Source: Apostichopus japonicus
Taxonomy: Eukaryota; Echinodermata; Holothuroidea; Aspidochirotida; Stichopodidae
Direction of reading: 5' to 3'
DNA: 60,000 bases
NCBI RefSeq assembly: GCF_037975245.1
Contig: NC_092573.1
Coordinates: 25,513,265 to 25,573,264, forward strand
Notes under the pieces: model-generated
What the model saw: the letters and a program-made list of their open reading frames with translations, nothing else
Databases searched by the model: none
What the model was told of the DNA's origin: nothing
Translations under genes and position numbers: made by a program
Shown: piece by piece, positions 40,801 to 55,800 of the stretch
How positions within the stretch are numbered: the stretch's first letter is position 1
How the letters are laid out: the number at the start of each line of letters is the position of its first letter

Positions 40801-43800
40801 TATCCAACTGTAACAATCAGGCAAACCACACATTATTATATTCAGACCTCTTCTGGCATCTTTGCTTGCTTAATGAAATTCCAACATGTAAATGAGCAGG
40901 AGGTGTTTGGCAGGCTGTGGAGTATAGTTTGAGCAGACTGGCATTGCTAAGAACCATCAAATGTCTTAACGAGCAGACTGTCACTGCTTCGGACCATCAA
41001 ATAACATGCAGCTGATTGTCAGTGCTTGAGGCCATCACATATGATGGGAGCAGATTATCACTGTCAAATGCAATCAAGATCATATGGAACAGACTGGCGC
41101 AGTTTGGGGCCATCACATATGATGGAGCGGATTGGCATTGCTTGGGACCATCACCTATAAAGGAACAACTCTCCATTGTTTGGGACCATCACATATGATG
41201 GAACAGAATGTCATTGCTTGGGACCATCACCTATAAAGGAACAGCTCTTCATTGTTTGGGACCATCACATATAAATGGAGCAGATTGGCATTGCTTGGGA
41301 CCATCACCTATAAAGGAACAGCTCTTCATTGTTTGGTACCATCACATATGGTGGAGCGGATTGGTATTGCTTGGGACCATCACCTATAAAGGAACAGCTC
41401 TTCATTGTTTGGGGCCATCACATATGATGGAGCGGATTGGTATTGCTTGGGACCATCACCTATAAAGGAACAGCTATTCATTGTTTGGGGCCATCACATA
41501 TCAATGGAGCAGGTTGGCATTGCTTGGGACCATCACCTATAAAGGAACAGCTCTTCATTGTTTGGGGCCATCACATATAATGGAGCAGGTTGGTATTGCT
41601 TGGGACTATCACCTATAAAGGAACAGCTCTTCATTGGTTGGGACCATCACATATGATGGAGCAGATTGGCATTGCTTGGGACCATCACCTATAAAGGAAC
41701 AGCTCTTCATTGGTTGGGACCATCACATATGGAGCAGATTGGCATTGCTTGGGACTATCACCTATAAAGGAACAGCTCTTCATTGGTTGGGGCCATCACA
41801 TATAATGGAGCAGGTTGGTATTGCTTGGGACCATCACCTATAAAGGAACAGCTCTTCATTGGTTGGGACCATCACATATGATGGAGCAGATTGGCATTGG
41901 TTTGGACCATCACCTATAAAGGAACAGCTCTTCATTGGTTGGGACCATCACATATGATGGAGCAGATTGGCATTGCTTGGGACTATCACCTATAAAGGAA
42001 CAGCTCTTCATTGGTTGGGACCATCACATATGATGGAGCAGATTGGCATTGCTTGGGACCATCACCTATAAAGGAACAGCTCTTCATTGGTTGGGACCAT
42101 CACATATGATGGAGCAGATTGGCATTGCTTGGGACCATCACCTATAAAGGAACAGCTCTTCATTGGTTGGGACCATCACATATGATGGAGCAGATTGGCA
42201 TTGCTTGGGACCATCACCTATAAAGGAACAGCTCTTCATTGGTTGGGACCATCACATATGATGGAGCGGATTGGCATTGCTTGGGACCATCAAATATGGT
42301 CAAACAGAATGTCATTGCTTGGGACTATCAAATATGATGGAGCAGGTTGGTGTAGTTTGGGCCATCAATTATAATGGTTCAAGGTATATGAGATGGTTAA
42401 CGTATCTACAGTTTTATAACAGAAAGAACATAATTGTCGTTGAAAAGCAAATGACTGAGTTTCAAGGTAGATAAGAGGGTAAATGCAACTTTTACTATCG
42501 TCTGAATGAAAGAACATCGTCAAAAGTGAAGGACTGAGTTTTTCAAGGTATATGGTGTGTCAGACAGATATTTTCTATTTATTGTCCCTTGTGTGCACCC
42601 TGCCAATAGATAAGACGTATGTCAGTCACGGTGAGTTATACTACGTTATTTCTTGTCTTTCTGTTATTTATATTAAAGCAAGAACACTACAACCATGGAA
42701 GAACAAAGCAAGCAGACAGTTATTTCTATTTAGTCATTTCAAAGGGCAAATGGCATGCCCCAGGGGAGCAATCAGTTGGTTTATCTACATTTGGCAATCT
42801 TACAGAAGAACAACATGGAGGTAAAAAGCAAGCAGGTGGCTTTGTTCAAATGGAACATTGTAGCAAGGAAGAGGGAAGCAAATAGGTAATTTATCTTCAT
42901 TTGGCAATCTTAAAGGAGAACAACAGGAGGGAGAAAGGAAGCAGGTGGCTTTGTTCAAATGGAACATCATAGCAAGGAAGAAGGAACCAAACAGGTGGTT
43001 TACCTGCATTTAGCCATCTCAAATGGAGAACAACATGGAGGAAGAAAGCAAGCAGGTGGCTTCGTTTAAGTTGAATGTCTTAGCAGGAGACAAGCAAGGA
43101 AGAGGGCTACAGACAGGTGGTTTACCTGCATTTAGCCATCTTAAAATGAAGAAAATCATGGAGGAAGGAAGCCAGTAGGTGGTTGACCTCTATTTTGGTT
43201 ATCTTAATGATTTGAAGGATATAAAAAGACAGAGAGAGGTTGATGGTTTCAGGTAAATTTGTTGCTAAGATGTGGGGCAGCAGAAGCAAAACGACCGTCT
43301 CCCCAGGATCTGTTAGTAGGCTTAACGATGGGAAGATTTTATTCTGAGAGCGTAATTCTCAAGGTGCACTTTAAGGCTGTAAACAGCTATGATAATAAAT
43401 TGGTGATCTTAAAGGGAGAAAGTCAATGATAGGACGAGGGAAGCAAACAGGTGGCTATCTTCCACTGGCCCATCTTCAAAGGAGTACAACATGGAGATAA
43501 GAAGCAACCAGGTGGTTTGTGGGATCATCTAATAGAGGTTCTTTACCTCCATTTAGTGGTCTTAACATTAAACCAACATGGAGGAAGCAGGTTGTGTAAA
43601 CACCTCCTTTTGGTCATCTTAAATGGAGAAAGTCATGGAAGAGGGATGCAAGCAGGTGGTTTCATCCAAATGGAACCTCTTTGCAGGAGATAGGCATGGG
43701 AGGAGGGAAGCGACAGGTGGTTATCTCCCACTGGCCCATCATAAAAGGAGTACTACATGGGGGAAGCTAGCAAACAGGTCGTGTAAACACCTCCTTTTGG

Positions 43801-46800
43801 TCATCTTAAAGGGAGAAAGTCATGGAAGAGGGGCGCAAGCAGGTGGTTTCATCCAAATGGAACCTCTTAGCAGGCCCATCTTAAAAGGAGTACTACATGG
43901 GGAGAGGAAGCAAGCAGGTGGTTTTTGGGATCATCTTATGTAGAAACACTGATTGTTTTACCTTGTACGGTAACAGAAAAGAAGCATACTGCTTGGTTTC
44001 CCATACTATCAGTTAAAACATATGTTACAACAGTCACTCCTCTGAGAAAGAACTCTCCTGGATTATGTGTGGCAAACACATTAGAGACCAGGCTACCTGT
44101 CGAGTCCACTGCAACAGGCTCAAGCCATGATACAGTAACACCTGGGACACCATTGGCAACTGGCTGAACGATGTCCATTGGACAGGTACGGACAAATTGT
44201 GGAGCCCTGCCTAGGAGACATAAACGATGCATAATGTGATTTTATGACTGAAATTAACGGCAAATCATATACATTTTCTTACTGATATCAAAACACAATT
44301 TGACACAAGTGGCTTTGTCCATCTGAGCTTCTCATCCTCTTGTCAATCTGCTGTGTACACATTCTAGAGCTAAATTTAAAATGATACCTCATATCGTTGT
44401 CATCAATGAGAATTTCTGCATCATGATTTATCTAACATAAAAAGACAATCAATCAGAGCGTTTAATAAGACACGATTCAACCGGCCAAAGACGTTAAAGC
44501 TTTGGTAAGAAACTGAAGTGTTGACTCTGCTGTACACTTTGTAATGGCTGATTGACCTTGAGATGTTTCATGTACTTGTTTATGTCAAAGCCTCATCTTT
44601 AATAAATGATCTTGCGGCAGAAAATTTTACACTTTTTGTAAAGCGAAAAGCATCTCACACTGTTAGTTAACACCACAATCTCCATATCTTTTACATAACT
44701 CTCGATATAGTTTGTTTGAATGTAACCTACTGTGAAGGATTAAACTCTTCCTTACTCCAGGAAGTGCATCACAGTAGGTGGTTCAAGATTTTAATGTTCT
44801 CTGCATTAAGAATTTCATCGAAATGCAACTGTTATTTTAGAAAATTTATCTTCCTCTGTGGTCAAGTGAATTTTAATATCATGACAGAGAAAAACAACTA
44901 TATTGCCATCATGATCTCATTCATCTCTGCTGTTACAAGATGAAGACACAAAAATTCACCAAATTTGAGAAATGCTTATTTTTGCCATATACTACAAAAT
45001 ACTACGAGAATGTAGTTTGACCAGAAGATGCAGAGAAAAGTGTCAACAATTTTGTGAGCATCAACTTCAACTAGGAAATTTAATCTCCTTAGATCATTTC
45101 CTTGTACTGAGCCTGGGACATATGTCAAATTAATAATAGGATAAGATACTAAAATTTCATAGCAATGTAGTTTATTACCTTTATTAGTTGACTGTTGACT
45201 AGTAACACATCCTCATAGAAAACCCATTGTCCATACTGCACATACAAACCTGGTCCAAGGTTAAGGTGCTTCAGATATACATGGCTTTGGAGAATTGCAT
45301 ATTTCCAAACTCAAATGAAATTTGATACCCATAATAAACAACAGGGGGTCATGAACTCATTATGGTATTACTCTGCGTGTGAAGTGTGATATTTATCAAC
45401 GTGCCCCTTGTTGAGCTCATCTTACAAGGTTTTCAGGTCTTGACATCTGTTAACCATTGATTATCACTGGAAACTGTACACTTGCAGAGCTTATAAAATT
45501 CTCACACTTAAACCTTTGCCAATCCTCAAATAACCTTCTCACAAAGCATGATGGTTATCAACACTCCATTAACTGAGAGTTTTCACATTTTTTTCAACTG
45601 TCAAGCATTCTCAAGTGGTTTTCATTTTGACCAGCTCTGCTGACCTTTTTCACCCCACCAAAACAATTGGAGGATTTTATTCATTAGAGGCAAACCACAT
45701 CTGAAGTATGAAATGTATTGTCATTCCCTTCTTGAGATATCTTATTTACAATTTTTGCAAGTTGTGATCTCTGTTGACCTCAAATGACCTGTTACCCCCT
45801 CCCCCCTCCCCAACAACAACAAAACTGTAGACTGTGTTGATGTCACAAGGCTTGTCTATGATGCATAAACATACTTATCCATTCCTTGTTTCATACTACA
45901 AACAAATAGTACAGATTAAAACAAAAGTAGGAAATACAATTCTACTGAGCAGTTCCTTTTGCTTAGTGTAAGTTGATAGTAAAACGGACTTCAATGCCCA
46001 ATTTATTACTGTGATATACCAATAAACACCACAAACAAAGTGTTTGTTGCCTTCATGATTAAAGCAATTAATTAGTTATATTACCTGGAGTGGTGGGTAG
46101 CACACCAACATTGTTGCAAATATTTCCCTGGCAGTAACATGCATCACCAACAATAGATGAAGTAGAAAATCCAAAGATGACTTCTAAATCATTTTGTAAC
46201 AGAGAGGCATCGGAACATCCTAGGTTAGCTGTAGATGCACATGTCCTGAGAACGGCATTAAAAGGGGGTACTAGAAAGATAAAAGAACAAAAACCCAAAT
46301 ATAAATAAATAAATAAATGGAATGAATGAATGAATGAATGAATGAATGAATGAATGAATGAATGAATGAATGAATGAAGAGTGAAAGATTATAGACTGGC
46401 TGCAGATGGTGACTAGTAACCTCAAAATCACAATTCTAGTATTTCTCTGCCAGAACGTTGAATGTTCTTGCAGACCTAAGATCTAATATATACTCTGAAA
46501 CAGTCTCCCCTTACATCTGAAAACAATCCAGCATGTGTCAACTTTCCAGAAAGAACTCAAAACGTTCTTATTCATGAATGCGTATCCATTTGTTTGATAA
46601 CTGTTGTGTCCATTTTGGGTACTTTGCTCCTGCAGCGCTTCTGAGTAGTTTTTTTTTAACTGGATAAAAGTGCTTTACAAATTCTTATATTATTATATTA
46701 ATAATCTTTTACAAGAAATTGGAAGAGATGGCCTGATTGCAACTTGCAAAGTATGAAAGCACATATTCGACCGTGTCAAGTAGGATTTATGCCTAAAAGA

Positions 46801-49800
46801 CACTAGACAATGATTGATATATTACAGGCATTTACAATTTGCAGAGCAACAACAGCCATATAACTAAACTTGTGATGAACATTATTTGGTCGACAATTTT
46901 AATTGCTGGATCAGGCAGTAATTGTTAGGTGTTTCTGTTTCTGTATTCTTTACTTGCAGGGTCAGGTATGTTCTCCATGCTAGTGAGAGCTTCATGCAAA
47001 TGTGTTGCTTTAAATCAAGGAACATTCTCATTAGGACTAATATGACAGTGCTCTACTTTGAACCGCTGGTTTGCATCCCCGTTAGGGCTATCTTGAAGGT
47101 CAGTTTGAGTTGACAATGTAGTGATCTTAAACCAGCAGAATAATAGTCAAATGGTATCGCATAGTGCTTCTTCATTACATCAAAGATCGTTGCCTTTCCC
47201 TACAGCCACATCATAAACAGGGTTATTTTGTAGAAATCAAATTACCCGATGAGTCTGGATAAAATACGGTTCTGTTGTACTAAATAAAGACAAGGGTTTT
47301 GCACGAATAATCTTAACGACACATTCAGCAATAACAGAGTAACTCACCTTCCGTGGATTGTACTCTTGCAGAAATTGTTACACAGCGGTTATCAGCTGCT
47401 AAGCAGTTCTCCTGAGTGACCTGAATGCCGTCAACTACACCATTTTCACAATTCACGAGACGAAAATCAGCATCCAATCCTGGGTCTCCAAAGTCAAAAC
47501 TGAGGCATGATAGACAGCTTATAGCTTCACCTGAATACAAACACACACACACGCACAAAGAAAAAAAATGTTTATAAAGTTAAGCTAGTCATGTGTAATG
47601 TTACTGCTAACATTCAGCAGCTTCAAATCAGCACATCACAAAGAACAGGAATTAAGGACACTTAGTCTGGTTTTTGTTGAAATGGCTTTAATCACAAATC
47701 TAAGATTGACAGGTCACAGACTTCAACACTTCTAAGCGTTGACCCTTTCATATATGTTGATCGATGATTTAAGTGTACTAGGAAAGTAGGTTCTAGGATA
47801 AAGAGGCATTAGGTAAGCTTCTCAAAATAATACACACAAACCAATAGAAAAAGCAAAACACATGAAATCAATGGTCTCAGATATTAACACATTTCTGTTC
47901 GATAAACCTAAATGCTGTTTTGATTTCAGATTTGGCTGGTCTGCTGTTTACGGCAAGCTAAAAGAAGATTTGTGGTTGAGGTGATAAACAATGGAACGAC
48001 AGTTTGTAGAAACTACATGTGAAGTTTTCCATTCGGGGGATGTGGGGGGGGGGAAAGAGGGGGGGAATGAAAGTTTTATTTGCACAGGAAACTTGATTAT
48101 CTGGTAGAGAATGTGCAACAATTGACATGGATTGGAACTATGATGATTTACATGCCAGCCTGTCTACTGACTAGTCTAGGCCTAACTTTTAATGTCAAAG
48201 GACTAGTTGTCTGACAATATAATACTAAGTCCAAATTAATAGCTGAACAGAGACAATAGACACTTCACACATTGTTTGCATGGGAGATATTTTACCTGTG
48301 GGAGGGACTGTGGCATCCAGTGGCTGGGTATTACAATTATTCGTAGCGCAGTAACACTGGCTGCCTGCAGCATTTGTGATTTGAAGTGATGCATCAACAG
48401 GTGACATCAACAGCCTGTCAACAAAGTCAGCAGCACAGCCAGTTGAAGGTGCTTGGATGCAGGATCTGCTAACGCCCTGAAGATCAAACGTACCGACTGC
48501 GAGAGAAAGAATTATCATTTTATATCAGACGAAGCAAGGGTACAGTCGCAGAATAGTACGGAAGATAAAATCTATCAAATGGATTGATATATGTATGCTT
48601 ATCAAAATGACATAACTCTATCACAAGGAAATATGAAACATAGGTTTTTAATGTTGCCTTAAAACTTGACCCCCCTCCCCCCTGACCACCAAACAAAAAA
48701 CCTCTATGGGCAGTCTATGCATGGAATTGATTTTTAACTCACTGGTCTGACTGGAGAATGAAACAGTGCTGAACGAGGTGACACAGCTGTATCCCGCATC
48801 TTGTGGGCAAGTAGCAGTCAAAACATTCAAATTATCAACCACTCCAACCTCACACTGCATGTTTCTGTCAGTATTCAAGTCGGCTAGATCTGGGTCCAGG
48901 AAAAATTCACTAAGGCAGTAAGCACAGGCGACAGTTTGGCCTGAAAGATAGGATGGATGGAAAGAGAGAAGAAGACGAGGGGTTTATTAGTACCGACAGC
49001 CTCTATCACCGATTGATCAAAAGAACTCATCCATTCTACAAAAGTACAACTATTCTCGTATAGACTTGTATTATGACCAGCTGTACAAAACATTATAAAG
49101 GCCATGATATAAATATAATCAGCCAGCAGGATTGCACACCAAAAGAATAAAATTCTTGAAAATTCAAAACAGCAGTCACCCAAGGCAGGGAAACGTATAG
49201 ATGCTCTCTCTTTCATTTGCTCATATTCACACCAGGCAATTTTTATTGATAGATTATTAACATCTGTGATGTTTGTAGTAAAACTGCCAGGAAAGGAATC
49301 TATCGGTCATTTGCAGGCTAGTAGTATCACTGTTACATGAGCACAGTCTGTTACTAGCAGTATCACTGTTACATGAGCACAGTCTGTTACATAATTGGTC
49401 AGTCAAGAAGCTCCTGCAGATGTAAACATGGTAATTGTTCCTTCTCCCGACACCAAACGGCTTGCTTTGTATTATTTTAGCTACAACCGATGACATTTCC
49501 CTTAATTCTAACCCTTTGATTGGACACCCTATGACTATTGTTCTCTATTGTTCGACAACTTGTGACAGGAATTTCTTTTGTCCCATGTCACCAGTTGTGA
49601 GGCCTAGACATGTACACCCATACAAGCGGACACACACACACAATCCAGTATTTACACATTTACTTTCTATGCTTGAGAACATTTTAATAAGGTCATGACT
49701 ATAACTGGCAGTTTATCTGTAATATTAGAACATTGAAGTGCATTCCTTGAACCAAAATAATAGCAAAAATGACTCAAAATGTGTCTCTGAAATGAAATGA

Positions 49801-52800
49801 TGTTAGGCTACAAAGCTAAGTAACTGTTTTGAACAATTCAGGACTGCAGCAGAAGCAAATAACTTTGACATTGTTGTCAAAAATACAACATCTCGATACG
49901 TAGCATTGAACTCACCTTGCAGGAGAGAATCAGGAACCATATTGCAGGCAACATTGCCACAGTAGCAGACACTTCCAGTCATACTAAGAATAGACAGGTC
50001 AATGCCAGCTGCCTGTAAGTCTGTTTCTAGGCCTTCTTGGACTGTTGTTGGAGGGACACACTCAAGGTTCTCTATTCCACTACAGCCACGGAAGGTTAGA
50101 ATCATGTTCACAGCACCAACTGCAAAAAGATACAATAAGACTGTATGAGCCTGATGTAGTAGTAGCAGCAACATCCTGACCATACGTGGCTTGCGAGACA
50201 TTCGTTCACTTCTCAGTACATTCCACATGTTGCTCTGTATGAACTGTACAAAGATCTACTAAATATCCAAAGACATGCGATTAGCTGATACGAAGCCTCA
50301 AACAAAAAAATAGTGACTTGCAGTCCTAATTATATGTGCAAAGTAGGTTAGTCTCCGCTAGATACATTTGACACAAATTCTCAAAGTTGATGATTTTTAA
50401 AGAGTACCTACAGAGAGGGTGAACAAGGATCAAATCATGCCATCAAAGATCATCAACAAATTGGTGAAATTTAATCCAACTTAAGCGACTGCTAGATTAT
50501 ATGTATAAAGCATTACTAGGACGATCATCAAACAGTAATATTACTTTAGGGGAAAAAGAAGAAGTAATGATGTTTGAATGAAACCATACAGGAGAGAAAC
50601 CTGGAAGCTAAGTTGTCAAATCTCGGCGATTATTAAAGTACTTTTTGTACTTACACCCCTGGACACTGGCAGATATCGTCGTAGCAATGGTTTCACAACT
50701 AGCAGATTGGCCAGTGCAAGCTTCATTCAACACTGTTGTCCCGTCGATAATCGCGTTCTCACAATTCATGTTCAGCAGTTGTGGGAAGAGGTTTCCAAGA
50801 CCTGGATCAAGGACCCGTAAGTTGAAGCAACTGACACAGCTGAGATCTGCGGAAGAAAATGACACCCATGATGACTAACCTCTCCAAGTTAGGTCAACAG
50901 CTTGCACATTAAACTAGTACGAAATGACATATCGTATTGATCACACTGAATGTACTGAATGTTAGGTTTCTATTATATTTCCTTATTTGATTGTTTGATT
51001 ATTGGTCATTTCTATACCAATGTATACGTTGATTTACTCTGTAGTATAATAGCATAATAGTAAGTGTGTGCTGGTGATTTCTCAGCATAATAGTACTGAA
51101 AAACCTATCCATGGAAAAATAAATGGAAATGGTGACAAAGCAAAAGAGCTATGTATAGACAAGCTCCTCCTTGTAGTTCAACCACATAATGAGACATGTG
51201 CATGTACTATAGCTAGCTGTTACCATATCTTCTTACATACATACCTTGAGGTGCATTGCTGATGGGAACTGTGTTACAATTGTTTTCAGAGCAGTAACAA
51301 TCTGTAGCAGACACACTTTGGACATCCAACCCAGATGCAATCAGAGCTGTTCTGACATTTTCTTCTATAGTTGCAGAGGGTAGACAGCCACTCTGTGGTC
51401 CATTTATGCATCCACGAAAGGTGTTAATGGCATTTACATTACCCACTGTTGGAAGCATAAAATGGTGGTCACATACTTAACTTAACAGTACATCCAACCT
51501 CTCAATATACAGTGTAAATATTGATGCACCCTGACATCACTGAACAGTACATGGAGCCTCTCAACATACAGTGTTAATACCAGTTACCAGTTCTTGCTGA
51601 TATAGTAATTGAGTGAAGAAACTTTAAATTTGTTGAGACTACAACATGCACAGAGGACTAAAAGTGAGAGCACTGACAAACAAATTTATGCGCAGTGAAA
51701 CCTGAATAGCTTGCATTTACATCTGAATTAGAATTTCAACAGGAGGGCAAATTATCTGAACAGATACATAGCATAGAAACCTATGTAAAATAATAATAAA
51801 CAATAATAATGTTCAACTAATATGGCACTTTATACCAGCAATAGGTTTCAATAGGTTAATCCCTCCAGACAGCTACAGTCATATACTGTGACCAATGGCA
51901 AGTTACCACACAGTGGAGAGAGGCAATTGACATAAAGCATCTTGCCAAGAACACAACATAATGGATTTGAACCAGCAATCTTTGAATCACAAGTCCGACG
52001 CCTCAGCCAATTGGCCACCACGCTCTCTAGAACATCCCCGGCATGTTATTCTCAGGACTTGTTTCAGAAGTGAAATCATGAATGAAGTTGTGTAAGATCA
52101 CTGAAGGATGCACAAATGACCAACCACCAACTTAACATTCTGTTTATTTCATATTTACTCTCTTCCCTACATCGGTAAATCTCTCATGATTAGGGCACAA
52201 AGAAAGTGATTGGCCTGTTAACTTACGCTCTTGAGTGAAGAACACAATATCGCTCACAGATGTTTCACAGCTGTATCCGCTATCAATGGGACAACTGACT
52301 TCAAATACGTTTGTCCCATCGATGGTACCCCGTTCACAGACGATATTTTGATCAGTGTTGATGTCTGCAAGATTTGGATCTGGAAGTGCTGTGCTCGTGC
52401 AAAATGCACAAGTGACCAAGGAATCTGAAACAGAGACAAAATTGATATCACACAAGTTGCTTGAAAAATATTGGGTAGCAAAAATAACAATGATCAATAT
52501 GTACAATTTAGTAGGAGAGATGTGCAAGCTTTGGTGAATAGATCACCACCCTAGTGATATTAATTTATCTTTTAACCTATTTGTTGGTATTTAGTAACTT
52601 TGCTGATCTAAATTTGATGTAAACAACTATTCATCCACCAGGCAACCTTCACAGTTCAGTTTGGTTGTCTGAACAGAAATGTTGTCGTCTTCGAACACCA
52701 TTAAAAATTGTCTAACATCAGTGCTATTAACTTATCAAATTTAGACATAAGATAAAGCAATTAGAAGTATGTTAACTTTCATATTGGTTAGCATGAGGTG

Positions 52801-55800
52801 GGCTTTGATTCTTTTCAAAATGCCAGTATGTAAAGGAACACTAATGTGCACAGTAGAGGAGAACCAATATTTACCAATGGTAAAAATTTAGCAATTTACT
52901 GCAAGTATCTTAAATTTGATGGACCATGGTGATTTTGTAAAATGAGCATATCATTATTTGACCCTATTCCAATTTTCATTCATTTGTGTTTTTCTGCATG
53001 CGATAAAATTCTTTATAAAACATAGAAAGTTGTCTAAAATCCAAATTTAGATATGTAGGTTTGAGTATAACTACTGTAACATATCATCATCATTTCACAC
53101 TAAATTTTGAACACAATCATAAAACTGTATCATTGGTACTTTGCAAAGAGAGAATAAAAAAAAATGTTATGACGATGAAAATTAAAATAATTGCCAATTG
53201 CAGTATTGGAAGCTATTCCAATTACCATTTGATTGGGATGATAAACAATAACTAGTTTCACCATGATTCAAACACTACATATACTGCAAAAGAAATAGAA
53301 TAGTTTTAAATATACCAGTACCCAGAAAAATGGAGAAATTTCAATCTGTCAAAAAAACTGACTTACTCTGAATAAGGTTGAACGGATCTGAATTGCACAT
53401 GTCTCCATCACAATAACATGCAGAACCAGTTGCACCCATAATTGTAAAGCCAAATCCAGCATCTTGGAACACAGTTTGAAACTCTTGTACAATATCATCG
53501 ACTGGTAGACAACCAAGGCCCAATTGCTCCAAACATCCTCTCACCACAAACCGAACATTCCGATCCCCAGCTGAGAAAGAAAGACAATAAATAAAGGGGA
53601 TCATATTTATACCACAGGCTGTAAATATAAAGCGTTCTAAGTTGATTAGCATGCTTGCTTAATTCTGTCTGCAGATTTTTGGCTGAGGCTGTGTTATTCC
53701 AACTGCATACCCTTTGGTCCTTTCACAAGATGACTAAATTGCTTTTATCTTCAAACATCGATCTTAACCCAAAAAACAGAATATTAGCAAACATGGATGA
53801 TAATACAGTACAGTTATTCCAGAAGTCAGGCCCATGCAAAGAGAAAGTGACTATCTATAAATATGTTGGGGAAAATGCCAAATCCATGGGCTATGACTAC
53901 TGTAACACCAACAGTCATTAGAGCACATACATGTGAAGACCCAGTGTACTGCTAGGCTAAGTGACCTAGCTAGCTCCCGGAATAGGCTATGACTATAGAT
54001 AATAAAAAATAAATGAAACTACTTATATCGCTGGGTATTTTTAGATAACATATAGTTAAAATGTTGTGAGTGCATAGCAATCGCTTTAATTAACGAGTAT
54101 AGTGGTCAATTTCATAGCCCATGGTGATACAGACATTTAAGCCTTGGCACACAGGAACTATCTTTAACTGGTTGGCACAAAGACTCTAGCATCACTGCCT
54201 TCAATGTCAAACTCTGAAGGCCCTTTCAGTTTGTCTTCGTGTGTCGTTCACAGACTGACCAATTGCAGAGGGAAGCACAAAGAACACAGATGAGTAATTC
54301 CATTTGTACATTCTTATCTCTAATTTAGAGAACTTCAGTTCTAAAGTGGTAACCCCGACATATTAGCTGCTGTGATTGACTGTAGAGCGTCTAAAGAACT
54401 AGCTGACCGGTAGGACTACTAGCAAATTCAATGAGATGGTTGCAATGATGCCTGCAGAAAATCGAAGAATAACCCAGTCGCTAGTGTGAGAACGACGTAG
54501 CTGCGCTATGGTTTGCAATGAGTACTGGTAAGTAAATGATTGTAACCGCTTCATTTCTATCGAGGGTGATGTTGTCTGCCAGTGCTATATCTTCAAGAAA
54601 CACCGCACATGGTTACAAGCACAAACTGAGAAACATATTTAACCTCACAAGTACAGTAGGCCTATAATGGGAACCTTGAACTTTTCGTCAATATTAAAAA
54701 CTTGTCTAGAGCATAACAATGTACAGCAAGAATGGACTGCTCTTTCAGGCAAGTACCTCAAAGCCTTTCTAAATTTTGCTAGGACTCTGCAGGCTGCCAA
54801 ATGTTGTTGTAGGGTATTATTTGCACAATAACAAGTTCAGTGGTTCACTGGTCACTAATATAGGGGCTATTACTAGTACAGTGTTTTGTGGGCCTATATT
54901 GACATTGCATATGCCTACAACCTTAATTTGAAAGGCTAGATCATAAACTTTGGATAGGCCAACCTTTAACTGTTTGCAAACCTGAACTCGAACAATAGAT
55001 CACTGAGAAAGCCAGCAGGCAATAGTGACTTCTTACCATGTTCCGTATGCGACAATTATCTTGCACAACTTTGGCACTTCCAATGTATGCCACAAAGTCT
55101 GTGCATTGCACTAATTTAGAGTTATCAGAAATGTGATTTGGCAATGAGCGATTTAATCTGATTAATCATGATTAATCTTCCTACACTACATTTTTGTCTT
55201 GCAAATGCTTTGAAGTGATATCTGAGCACTCTCTTACTATCATTGTACATATGCAGCAGTCACTGTTTGTTGACCAGAGACTGCCTAACCAGGTGTATTA
55301 ATTGACCGCACAAAATGGCTTTGCTTATTACGGTCACTCTGACCTATTTGAATTAGTTTGTCAATACTTTGGTAAATCTATACATCAAACATTGCATGAC
55401 CTAATTCTCGCCTTGCTTTAGCGATACTCAATGCTGTGTTAATTGCCGCATATGGGCCTAGCCTATAGTACTTTAGGCAAACTGCGAAGAAAGTTACCAT
55501 TTTTAAAAGGTCATAGAAAGAAGATCCTGAGTAAGGAGGGAAACGCTATTTCCCCGAACGTAGCCCATTTCTCAATCTCAGTTACCTACGTTAAACGAGT
55601 TAAGTTGTACAGTATAATTGTTTCATTGGCCTGGTGTCAGATACTGTAAATAGTGCACTATCCTAGAAAGATCATAATATACTTCGTTGTCCCTGCAGAT
55701 TCATTTGCACCGAATATGTCACCTCCGTTGTATAGGCCTACAGCAGGCGAGTCCCTGGTCCGTTGCAAAGTGTGTGAGCTCATATTCTGATGAAGTTTGT

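Noticed and set aside
41016-43943. Several plus-strand frames of 60-106 codons over the 76-bp and 110-bp repeats
   Set aside because: Repeat-driven open frames in an intron, with stops at irregular places and no known domain.
54941-55144. Minus-strand frame with cysteines (LVQC and QDNC) spaced like the middle of an LU A half
   Set aside because: It lacks the C-x-x-C start and the DPG and C-E-N blocks, and adding it would break the A-B alternation. At most a decayed copy.
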